From Oscheius sp. JU75 (taxonomy: Eukaryota; Nematoda; Chromadorea; Rhabditida; Rhabditidae), in NCBI GenBank assembly GCA_037178855.1, contig JASJZC010000002.1, positions 496,001 through 560,000 of the forward strand: a stretch of DNA of 64,000 nucleotides. The letters are read 5' to 3'. This document shows, piece by piece, positions 54,706 through 64,000 of the stretch (positions are counted from its first letter, which is position 1; each line of letters opens with the position of its first letter). The position numbers were made by a program, and so were the translations under genes. The notes beneath the pieces are model-generated. The model saw nothing but the letters and a program-made list of their open reading frames with translations. It did no database searches and was not told where the DNA came from.

Positions 54706-57499
54706 CAGAAAATGAGAGAGGGAAATGCTAAGAATCTAAACTCAAAGTACAGCCTCAATTAAATTGAATTGGCTCTCTAAACGACCCTCGACTCTAGAAT
54801 ATTCCAGTGGTCAGTTGGATGAAAGTTCCAAAATTGGAGAGTCTGGAGAGAGGCAGAGATGTCAGCTGTGGTTGACAAGTGGTCACACCGTCTGCCACCT
54901 TCCCTCTCCTCTTGTACAGACGGTGATTAGTGGGGAACAGGAACCGGGCGAAAACACAAAAAGTTTGGAAGTGTTCGTTTGGGAGAACCTCTGTCTCTCT
55001 CTCTCTCTCTCTTTCTCTATGTAAATGAACAAACTGACGTGACAGTCCTTTTTTACGGAACTTATCTGTTCAAACAATGACCTGAATCACTAATAAATGT
55101 AAATCAGGGTTGACGCATGCTGTCTGCTAAAAATGTACGAGAGAGAGACCAGCACTGAAAATGATCAGAGTATCATCAAAAAGTCGTTCCTTTTGAAAGC
55201 ACCGCCTCTTTTATGGCCTAAGGTCAGTTTTAAAGTCTCGCTTCAGGCTTCATTCTCCGTGTATTACGAGCTTATGAATAACTAACAGGGGTCTCGGGAA
55301 AAACACAAGCCAAGAAAGTAAACATATCTAAAAGAGACAGAGAGATACAGAGACAGGCAGGACCAGTTGCCTAGCCTTGAGAAAAAGTTCTGTTCTTCTA
55401 AAAGACCATAGTAAAGCCTCGTCTCAGCCTAATGAGAAAGAGGGCAGGCTATATCAAATAACAAGAGAAATGACCGAGGATGGATGACTATACACACTGT
55501 GAGAGTTCCAGTCTCTCGCTGTCTCTCTGTCCCTCTACTAAGGGTCCTAATATGTGTCCTGTTCCCTCTGCCAGTCTTGGTAGATGGATTCAGTCCGCTA
55601 ATGAACTGGCAAAGCGGGGATTAATAAGAGACTGGAGAGAGACAATGTGAGGGAAACACTCGAGGAAGAGCACTGGGACCGACTCCTTTGTTTTTTGAAA
55701 GGACGAACAAGGGACGTGTAAACAATGGACAATTGTGAAGAAAAGCCGTGATTTTAAGGGTGAGAGTAGCGGCCACCTGGTCACGAGTCTGTGAGAGAGA
55801 TGAACTGTCAGAATCGATTCCCATCTCTCTTGTGACTCACAAAGACTAAAAAGAAGAGAGAGACGGCTCTCCCTTTGCACATTGAATAGCATATAAACTG
55901 CGCGAGGGAGACAGCTGCCAGCCATTCGTGGGAAGAACCAGCCTCTCTTCTCAAAGTCAACAATGGTCAGCATGTGTCTCTCTAGAATGAGAGAAAGTTT
56001 GAACCGAATGGTCAGTAGGGAGAGAGACAGAGAGACCGAGAAGACAGACAGAGGTAGGAAAGCTTTTGTGTGTGTTCAGCGATCTATAAAACCTTAGAAT
56101 ACATGAAAACAAGAAATTTCCTTGGGCGGGAACCCGAACCTTCAGATTGCTAGACAAGCATGCTAACCATACCGTCATTAGCAGAATTTTTTTGGGACGA
56201 TACGGGTGCGCTCGGCTCGATTCCTCTGATCTTACAATGTTAGTGGTTACTGCATTCGCTTGGAGTTCAGATGTGTCGCCGAGAGTTGTTGGTACGAGTC
56301 CCGTCGGGAACAAAAAACGTTATTTTTGGATTCTAGGGCATTCGAGGTTGCTGAGCACGTTCCTGGTGTCAGTTTTTCTCTAAAATGTTTCAATTTGTCA
56401 GTAGCCTATTTCTGGGCTATCTTGTCTCTCTGGAACCTACAGTAGCCGCTGTGCCTTTCAGGCTTGCTCACTAGCAGAGAGACAGAGAGACTGATTCCGG
56501 TCCCTTTGACTCACCCTCTCTCCTAAAGAACCATGAACATACAGTAAATTTCTAAGTGAAAGACGATAGGTCTACCGCCGGCACACTGGTAACATTGTCT
56601 CCAGACCATCGGGTTGACTGACAGGACCAAACAGAGAGTGAGAGAGTCTCTCGGTCAAGCAAACACAAGATTCCATCGTTTTTTGGCCACGAAGGGGGTA
56701 AACAAGTCGACCGGAGAAAAATGTGTGTCTTGGCACGCGTAAAGTTGGCAAGAGAGCCGCTTTGGGATGTATAACTGACGACATCGATAATACACAGCTG
56801 GGCGGGAGAAAGAGAGAGGGAGAGGGGAGGGAGAAAGACACGCGCCGGACAATTGAATTGACCACTTGTCCCTTTGGCGGGAGACGCACCGGCTTTGGGT
56901 CAGCTGTAAGGGATAGGCGTCAATGATTTCGATTGCTTTCACAGCTGATTTTTTGTGAAATTATACTCATTCCATGTCTGGGAACCTTTAAAACTTCTTC
57001 TGTATTGTTTACAGTATTCAAACGTAATAGAGACCTTTTCACTACTTTTTTTGTATTCACCTTCTTATTCTCCTATTTTTAATATTTTTGGTTTCTGCTT
57101 CTTTTAATAGCTATGTAGCTTCTTATTTTTGAGAAAAGCAGCTCTAAAAGCATTCTAAGCACCAAGGAATAAAAGGAAACAGAAGGAATTTGAACTTTTG
57201 AGTTGTTTGAAATGCCGCCCAAGTAATTTCAAGTTATTCTTGGAGTGTAACTTCTTCTGTTGTTCTCCTCATTTCCCCCATTATTTTGTCCATGTTCGTT
57301 AGCAAACTGTTCCAATAAATGAGTAATAAAGTATAACACAAAACAAGACCGAAACAATAGGCAAATATAGTAGAAATAGACTCAAATCGATCTCAGCTCT
57401 TGCCTACCTATTTTACTGTCTTTTTTTTGACACTTTCAAGGTTTCCTTGCTACTTAGTTGAGAGACAACAAGCAACGTATTTCAGAAAAAAAAGCAGCT
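54706..57499. other. Long intergenic stretch
   Basis: No exon I can support, although upstream exons of the acidic minus-strand gene may lie here. It contains CTCTCTCTCTCTTTCTC at 54992-55018 and AGAGACAGAGAGATACAGAG at about 55332-55352. A double-tRNA element sits at 56072-56358. The segment 56940-57480 is AT-rich and includes the TFIIE beta promoter; TATTTCAG at 57478-57485, just before the ATG, may be a trans-splice acceptor. Confidence 0.4.
56072..56358. mobile_element. Double-tRNA TIR element, copy C (most complete)
   Basis: Termini GTGTTCAGCGATCTATAAAA and GCATTCGAGGTTGCTGAGCA are inverted repeats. The minus-strand module has ATGGTTAGCATGCTTGTCTA. The plus-strand module has GTTAGTGGTTACTGCATTCG and GTTGGTACGAGTCCCGTC. 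Between them is GGGACGATACGGGTGCGCTC, also found in copy D. Confidence 0.8.
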
Positions 57500-59590
57500 A
57501 TGGATCCAGCTCTGCTGCGCCAGCAGCAAGCCTTCAAGCAGCATGCGGCCAGAAACGTCTCTGTACAGCAGAGACCACAGGTTTTCACCTCTTTCTTCGG
57601 TAGCATATGCTCAAATTCAGACCAGTGATGGCGGACACTCGACCTACGATGCGGATGCGGCGAAAAAGAAAAAAAAGGTCGTCTCTAATCATGCCCACAT
57701 GAAAAGTAAGCAAATTTCTCAATTTTCCTTGGCTTTTTTCGGCTCCCTTATAATGAAGTCCTTGCAGATAACCTCGACTTCGACTACAAAGCCGCCCCTA
57801 CTCACAACAACGCCGCCAATTTCAGCACGATGGCGAAAATCGTCGATTACATGAAGGTTTGCCGGCAAAATTCCGAACATTTCGTTTTCAGAAGCGACAT
57901 CTGAACAACCAGCAGTGGGGACTCTCGTTCAAGGAGATCCTTGACGAGATTCAGGTCTTCGACCTGAACAAACGCTCCGAACTCTGGCTCCAGGAGGTAC
58001 TTTGCCATGTTTCTCGCCACAAAGTCACTAAAATTAGGCGCTGCCGAACAATCCGAAGCTGGCACAGGACGCCGAGGGCAAGTTCATTTACCAGCCGCCG
58101 TATAAAATCAAGGGAAAGTCGTCGCTGGTTAGTTTTTTGTCGATTTTCCGGTAAAAAGGTCAAAATTTGCAGATATCCGTGCTGACGAAGCACCATCAGG
58201 ATGGGAAGGGAGGAATTCTGTTGTCGGCCATTAATGAGTGCATTCCGAACGCCGAGAAGGTTCTAGAAGCCGCCGGAAAGGAGGTCGTCGTCGTCAATAC
58301 GAGTGTGAACAAGCGCAAGGATAAGGTCGTCTTTTGGAATGATCCCGGCTACGATTTTGAGCTCGATGATGGTCAGTTTGGCAATAGCTTGCTACGAAGG
58401 GGAAGGCGTTCCTAGAAAAGGCTGGGCAGCTTTGGAACACAATGTTCCGCGAACACTTTTGAATCCTGTAGCTCAAGTAGTCAAAAGGTACAGAAGCTCT
58501 CTCTCCCTACTGACCATTCGGCTGCAGGTAACGGAGCGCTTTTGGTAGCTCATGGTCTCATCACGAACTTCTCTGAAAAAGCTTGATTTGCGTCTTTCTG
58601 TGCTTTACACTCATTTTTACGACTTCTAGCTGTGTCTAATCGATCCAGGGCAAAAATTCACCCCAGAATAGTATACTTCAACAGTAAAATAAAGAAAATT
58701 GACAAAACGGTGATTTTAACCTTTTAGGAACAATTTTCAATTATTCTCGGTAAATTTTCTGCGAAAATAGACGATTCAAGGGTGAAATTTTGACGGCGAA
58801 TTGATGAAACACTTATAAACCGAGAAAATGAGCGTGAATCACTGAAAAATGCAAAGTAAAACTTGAATCTAAGAATTTTGAACTTCCTGTCATTGGATTC
58901 AAATTCAAAAAAGCCCGCATCATTTATTCGTTTACCCATAAGTGAACTGTCCATTTTTAAAAGTTGATTTACTCGCTCCTTCTCGAAGCTATGTCATTTT
59001 TACGCTTTCATACACTAACATTAGTGCAATAGTAAAATGCTCGCGATAACAGGTCGAGAGTTCGAGTCCCCGGTATGGAAAAGCGTTTTTTAGTAATTCT
59101 TTCCGGTCTGACAACATCTTTTTATAAGATTTTGTTATTGCAGCCCTTCAAAATTTTAGTGAGGCAGTTGGTGTATTTCAAAGAGGTGCCACTCGACCCG
59201 GGTTCGATTCTCGTTGGTGACAAACTTGTTCAACAGGCTATTTTAAGTAGAAAAAGAGTCCCGACCTGAAAAGGCGACAGATTTACAGAAAAAATTAGGG
59301 GGTATCAACCGAAATAACCTATCTTATTTTTCCAGAATATCGAGCCCTTTGGCGCAGTGTGGCCGTTGATCATCTCGACGAGAAGAAAATTGAAGAATAC
59401 CTCCAGAAGCACGGAATCGAGGCCATGAAGGTATTTTTAACCTTATTTTGTCTGTAAAAAACCACAATTACAGGATCTGGCCCCGAAGAAATTTGCCGCC
59501 GCAGTCCCAAAAAGGAAATCGGTCAAGAGACGAGGCAACGCTAAAGTACACAACGAGCATCTCAGCGACGTGCTGGAAGACTACCAGTAG
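57500..59590 (+). CDS. gtf-2E2: General transcription factor IIE subunit 2 (TFIIE beta)
   Basis: TFIIE beta helps open the promoter and bridges TFIIH and Pol II. The protein starts MDPALLRQQQAFKQHAARNV, then an exon with TYDADAAKKKKKVV. The winged-helix core follows: NFSTMAKIVDYMK, KRHLNNQQWGLSFKEILDEI, GKFIYQPPYKIKGKSSL, LTKHHQDGKGGILLSAINEC and VVFWNDPGYDFELDD. After a ~960-bp intron come EYRALWRSVAVDHLDEKKIE and a basic tail (AAVPKRKSVKRRGNAK) ending DVLEDYQ at TAG 59588-59590. Length is about 300 residues, in line with the family. The long intron carries tRNA-like pieces near 59040-59075 and 59165-59225. D2HGDH starts 136 bp downstream on the same strand. Confidence 0.92.
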
Positions 59591-59725
59591 TAGCCGCAAA
59601 AAAAACACGGGTTATTGTTTTTATTTGTCATGTAAAATATACTTTTCCTAGTCTTTTTCCTTCTCTTTTCATGGGGTTTAAACAGTCCAAATGCATGCCT
59701 AGACCGAGACAAGACGAGGAAGACA

Positions 59726-61208
59726 ATGAAAGCTTTAGGGATGCTAAAAACTTCGAAAAGATTCCTGGCTATAGTCACTTCAAGGAATGAAAGGTTCGCT
59801 GGATTGGAGGAGCGGGATCTGGCAGTATTTGAACGGATTTTGGGGAGGGAAAATGTGAAAACTGAGGAGTTGGAGCTCTACAATACGGACTGGTCCAAGT
59901 GGTACAAGGGTGGGTTCCAGGGGGTTACTTTGGCTCTAATACTGATGCAAAAAAGGGTTTATAAGGTGTTTCATGAAAAAATCCTGAAACTTCTACCACT
60001 GTGATATAAAGCATAGGCAGTAATACACGACGGCAGACCAGCAAAGGCTGGGTACTTCTCAGATTTTGTACAGAAAAACGGGCAAAATCGTCAAGCATCG
60101 AGCTTTGTGACACTCTCATTATTTTCTGAGCAGAATAGTGGACAAACTGGAATATTTTTGGTGGCGAGTGATGTAAACGAGGAAATTTGAACCTGATTGT
60201 TCTAAAATGATAACGAAAATGAGAAAACCAGGGTGGAATAAGACCAAAGAATTTCAGGCAAATCTCAATGTGTTCTCACTCCAACCTCTACAGAGCAAGT
60301 CAGTGCTCTTATGGCTCACTGTTCTCGGCGGAAATTGGCTGTGGTTCCACAATCTGGCAATACTGGGCTTGTCGGGGGCTCGATTCCCATTCACGATGAG
60401 TTGATCCTGTCCATGAAGAAGCTCAACCACCATTTTGAGTTCAACGAGTCTTCAGGTGGGGTCCTGAAAACAGTCATTTTAGACGTTTTATGTTCTGAAA
60501 GAAGCTCAAAATGAACAACTGTGCAGAACATGAAACGTCACTTTTTTGACCAGAAAAACGCGTTAGAAAAATAGAAGTCTGACCAGAGGATCCGAACCAG
60601 ATATTAACCGGGCCCAACGTTACTCGACCTGCGAGATCGGACTATCTTTCACACCAAGTCTTGTCGAAAGTGCGCAAACTCTCCAAGGCAGTTTTTATGG
60701 TCCAAAAAGTTTGAGTTTATGTTCTGCAATGTTGTAGCCCTTGATCTGTTCTACTATTTTGCAGAACATTGCAAACACGAAAAATGGAATTTTTGGTCCC
60801 AAAATGGTCGTCCAAGCCATGATTCTACAAGTTTAGGTGTTCTAACTTGCGATGCCGGCTTTATCCTAGAAGAATTGGATAGGAAACTGACCGATTACGG
60901 GTACATGATGCCATTTGATCTCGGGGCTAAAGGATCCTGTCTTATCGGCGGCAATATTACCACCTGCGCTGGAGGAATCCGTCTATTGCGGTACGGAAGT
61001 CTTCATGCCCATCTTCTGGGACTGACAGCTGTGAGTTGATAAAGAGAGAGAGAGAGGGAGGGAGAGTTTTTCAGGTACTTCCAGACGACAAAGGAACAGT
61101 CCTGGATTGTGGTAGTCAGCTGAGAAAGGATAATACCAGTCTACATCTTCCGCATCTGTTCCTAGGCAGTGAGGGACAGCTCGGAGTGGTTACAAGGTAC
61201 TGTCTCCG

Positions 61209-61239
<31 letters not shown>

Positions 61240-62162
61240 ATAACTGTCTCTGTTCCAGAATCTCCATGACTACCGTAACTCGTCCTAAAAGTGTCCAATC
61301 TCTCATGCTTGGTACAGACTCATTCGATAACTGTAGGAAAATCCTTCGATTAGCTAGGAGGGAGCTGGGAGAGGTACAGTGATAATGACAGTGACAGTGA
61401 CAGTTTTAGATTCTCTCTTCCTTTGAATTCATGGATCGCTACGTAATGGAGTCTCTGGAAGAAAATCTCTCCCTCACCAATGTTCTCAAAACCAGTCCCA
61501 ACTTCAATCTGTTGGTCGAAACTTCGGGTTCGAATAAAGAACACGACATGGCCAAAGTCGAAGCCTTTCTGGAGAAGTGTCTCACTGAAGAACTGGCCCA
61601 AGACGGAGTCGTGGCCGGATCAGCCAAGGAATCCTTCAATATGTGGCAGTTGAGAGAAAGTGCTCCTTTGGCAACGGCCAAAGACGGCTGGGTCTACAAG
61701 CACGATGTCTCTCTGCCTTTGGAACATTTTTACACAATTTCTGAGGTTTTCGTAACTGTTATTGAGAGATAGTCGTTGTCCAGATAGTCAAGGAAAAGTG
61801 CCAGGGATTGGTCAAGCGGGTAGTCACTTACGGTCATCTGGGAGACGGGAACAGTCATCTGAACATCACTTCCGATGGGTTCAGTCAGGAACTTTATGAT
61901 AGGTGAGTATGTGCCTCTATCTCTCTCTTCTTTCCTTGTCTCTCTGTCTCTCTGTAACTCTCTCACTTCCAGACTCTACCCCGACCTTTACGAATGGGTA
62001 GTGAACAAGGGAGGTTCAATTTCGGCCGAGCACGGGATAGGACAAATGAAGCTGGCATACTCTGACTATGGCAAGAGTCAAGTGGAAAGAGAACTGGTCA
62101 AGAAGCTCAAGAGTCTATTCGATCCCAATGGTATACTGAATCCGTACAAATTTGTAAACTAG
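59726..62162 (+). CDS. d2hgdh: D-2-hydroxyglutarate dehydrogenase (FAD-linked, mitochondrial)
   Basis: Oxidises D-2-hydroxyglutarate to 2-oxoglutarate using FAD, normally in mitochondria. From ATG 59726 the frame reads [20 protein letters not shown], a basic amphipathic start that could target mitochondria, then [21 protein letters not shown] later exon gives [20 protein letters not shown] (FAD-binding). Then [102 protein letters not shown] and [11 protein letters not shown] follow, ending [15 protein letters not shown] at TAG 62160-62162. The segment expected before [11 protein letters not shown] (roughly 60000-60290) could not be read cleanly, so an exon is unresolved there. Introns contain two palindrome repeats (60488-60530 and 60719-60770) and a CTCTCTCTC run at 61210-61235. 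Confidence 0.9.
60488..60770. repeat. Two GTTGTAG palindrome repeats in a D2HGDH intron
   Basis: The first (60488-60530) has ends ATGTTCTG and CAGAACAT with a diverged centre. The second (60719-60770), ATGTTCTGCAATGTTGTAGC ... CTACTATTTTGCAGAACAT, is well preserved. A tRNA-like remnant (GAGGATCCGAACC) lies between them. Confidence 0.65.
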
Positions 62163-62204
62163 TGATTTTTGACTGGTACGCCTAAATGAAGAGAATTTAT
62201 TCAG

Positions 62205-63990
62205 TCACCACTTTCCACTGGTAGTTTTGATCATCCAATCGTCCACAACTTGTACATTGTAGGAAGTGACAAAAGTAACCGGCTCTCTCGTTCTGTCAAT
62301 CAGCTTGCCCTGCTTAGCCATGTACTCGTCGTCCTCATTGCTCCAGAGGACGTCCGTCCAGTCCACGGCCACCTGTCCCCTCGTGAACCTTCCTCCCAGC
62401 TCGACATTGACTCTCAGATAAGTCTTCTTATGAATGACAGAGACAGGGTCAATGGCAGTGGCCATAGCAATCTCGTCACAGTAGGTGAACTGTCGGCTGT
62501 TGTTGGCCAGGATCTCACGACCGACATGGGTAGCAGTGGACAGGTAGTCAGCCAGAAGGGTTCCAGTGCGGAGGTGGGCATCGAAGTCGATCAGCTTCTC
62601 GTGCTAGAAAGGGGAGAGTCAGCCTCTGTCTCTGTCATTGTATCTCACCTTCGGTCCTTCCATGAAGAACGCCTCCCAGGGAACCAGAGTAATATTCTTC
62701 ATCTCCTTCAGAACGATAGAGGCAGCTTCTGGATCCCCATGAAAGTTGAACTCGGCGGTTGAGTTTGAATCCACATTTCCGATACCATAAAAGTTGCCTC
62801 CCATGATGACAGTCCTCTTGGGCTGATTGACAAAATTTTTATCCAATTTGATGGCCAAAGCAATGTTGGTCAAGGGACCAAGACAGACCAGGGTGGCGTC
62901 AGGGTTCTCCTAGAAGAAGAGAGGGTGACAGAGACAGAGACAATGACTCACCCTGGTCAATTGGATCAGAGCCAGCGCTGCAATCTGACTCTCATGAGAC
63001 GTGAAATCCGTGTCCAGAACAGGCGGGAACGATTCCGGTCGGTCTCCAATACCATCCTTTCCGAAGAAGACATTCTCGCTGATGACCTCATCATCAGTCT
63101 CCTTTATGAACGGATAGGAAGCTCCCTTGAAGACTGGAATCTTCCTGGTCACTCCATTGGCCCGAATGGTTCTGATAACATTGGCAGTCGACTGGTCTAC
63201 ATTGACACAACCGTGCACAGTTGTGATGGCAACTACCTGAACGTTTGACTCTTTGTCTGTATTCACACATGTTAATCCCTCTGTCTACCAGCTGATAACG
63301 AGGCGTTTGCTCGGAGAGATTAGTGACAGGACGGGCGGGACTGTTCCCCCAGCAGAGCTCTTTTCGTCGATCAGCCCACATTAAAAAAAAGTCAGATTTC
63401 TTCATAATCCTTTTGCACTCAAAAAGGAAGCCATCTTTTGATCGAGTCAAGGGACGGGGAGGGAGACAGAGAGAGGGCAAATACTAAAATGCAAGATTTG
63501 AAATGAAAACGAGCATCAGGACCTCAGCGCTAACGAGAGCTTTAGGGGCTGTTAAAAAAAATACTTATTTCATTTTCCGGGTTCGAACACCCACCTTCAG
63601 ATTACTTGACGACCGTGCGAACCAGTCAGCCATTTGACGGAATTTTTCCGAGACGGTACGGGTGCGCTCGTTTTTATTCAAATGGTCTAGTGATTACCGC
63701 ATTCGATTGGGGATCAAACGTCACAGTGGATCGTTGGCTCGATCCCCGCAGGAGAGAAACTTTTTGTTTTCAGGTCTCCTAGGGTATTTCAGGGTGCAGA
63801 TATCATGCTTTGTCAGGGAAACAGACAGTGAGACAGAGACAGAGAGAACTCACTTCAGCTCCCGGATGTTGAAGTGCCAAGGAGATCGCTCTGACATCGT
63901 CCGAGACTCCGTCCGTATCTGAACTCTACCACACTCTTACTCTCACCGGAACTTACCAATGATCAGCTTGGTCCTACCCTCGATCTTCAT
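62205..63990 (-). CDS. Inosine/uridine-preferring nucleoside hydrolase (IUNH family)
   Basis: Hydrolyses the N-glycosidic bond of ribonucleosides; the fold uses a calcium-binding Asp cluster. The ATG at 63990 opens [11 protein letters not shown], then an intron, then [20 protein letters not shown], the DTDxxxDD signature. After a long intron with a tRNA-type element come [20 protein letters not shown], then [12 protein letters not shown] and [13 protein letters not shown]. Next are [54 protein letters not shown], and a C-terminal [20 protein letters not shown] with the conserved catalytic-region Asp. The end is TGA 62205-62207. The start is only 10 bp from the window edge, so the gene may extend further. 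The AATAAA for this strand is at about 62197. Nematode genomes encode such hydrolases; mammals do not. Confidence 0.9.
63521..63805. mobile_element. Double-tRNA TIR element, copy D (in nucleoside hydrolase intron)
   Basis: The minus-strand module has GGGTTCGAACACCCAC read as a B box on the plus text and GACTGGTTCGCACGG on the minus strand. The plus-strand module has ATGGTCTAGTGATTACCGCA and GGCTCGATCCCCGC. The centre GAGACGGTACGGGTGCGCTC matches copy C. Terminal repeats (CTCAGCGCTAACGAGAGC and TAGGGTATTTCAGGGTGC) are more eroded. Confidence 0.65.
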
Positions 63991-64000
63991 TGCCGCAACA

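Noticed and set aside
55590-55973. 127-codon minus-strand frame
   Set aside because: No splice partner, no recognisable domain and biased composition; probably chance.
59040-59075. Possible tRNA gene (AGTTCGAGTCCCCGG) in the TFIIE beta intron
   Set aside because: A B-box-like sequence is present, but no matching acceptor or anticodon stem could be drawn.

Overview
This window is nuclear DNA from an animal with many small introns (often 40-120 bp, GT...AG, 3' ends like TTTCAG), and its gene content points to a nematode. Four signs support this: a full-length major sperm protein (MSP) domain, a secreted SXP/RAL-2 (DUF148) protein, an NLP-5-type neuropeptide precursor, and nematode-style secreted C-type lectins. 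A clear cortactin gene suggests it is not a Caenorhabditis; from memory, C. elegans lacks cortactin, and this needs a database check.

Layout. 1-3.8 kb: a 160-bp-armed foldback element, then a 7TM chemoreceptor-like gene (+). 3.9-7.3 kb: a protein kinase with a complete MSP domain fused to its C-terminus (+). 8.2-10.1 kb: two unrecognised minus-strand genes. 11.3-11.7 kb: a 5'-truncated paralogue of the kinase, without MSP. 13.4-18.6 kb: FCHO (F-BAR plus muniscin mu-homology domain, minus). 19.3 kb: tRNA-Phe. 20.2-21.1 kb: secreted C-type lectin (+). 21.3-26.2 kb: tryptophan hydroxylase (minus), with a DUF148 gene (+) nested in one of its introns. 26.8-28.0 kb: mucin-like C-type lectin (minus). 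28.2-31.5 kb: gene remnants, then gene-free. 31.5-32.4 kb: NLP-5-type neuropeptide precursor (+). 33.6-34.8 kb: CTR copper transporter (+). 35.1-36.9 kb: cytochrome P450 (+). 37.0 kb: second tRNA-Phe. 38.7-41.6 kb: secreted, probably GPI-anchored protein resembling a degenerate nucleotidyltransferase (+). 42.7-45.9 kb: cortactin (+). 46.1-47.1 kb: BTB protein (minus). 47.6-48.6 kb: PDE6-delta prenyl-binding protein (minus). 50.1-52.7 kb: PP2C-like phosphatase of the CG9801 type (minus), with an acidic unrecognised gene just upstream at 53.0-54.7 kb that may be its 5' part. 57.5-59.6 kb: TFIIE beta (+). 59.7-62.2 kb: D-2-hydroxyglutarate dehydrogenase (+), possibly in an operon with TFIIE beta. 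62.2-64.0 kb: nucleoside hydrolase (minus), ending 42 bp from the previous gene, tail to tail.

Most genes are ordinary housekeeping, signalling or secreted genes, with no overall pathway. The repeats are more unusual: (a) a TIR-bounded element of about 230-290 bp carrying two divergent tRNA-like modules (four copies), plus a deleted copy forming much of one PP2C intron; (b) a roughly 50-nt palindrome around a GTTGTAG/CTACAAC core, seen at least ten times; (c) a roughly 360-bp repeat that includes that palindrome and a 54-nt three-stem cloverleaf, preserved in three copies with a G-U-compatible change; (d) several other tRNA-derived SINE pieces; (e) pervasive CTCTGT/GAGACA low-complexity tracts in introns on either strand. 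The kinase-MSP fusion and the two structured repeat families are the best candidates for something undescribed.
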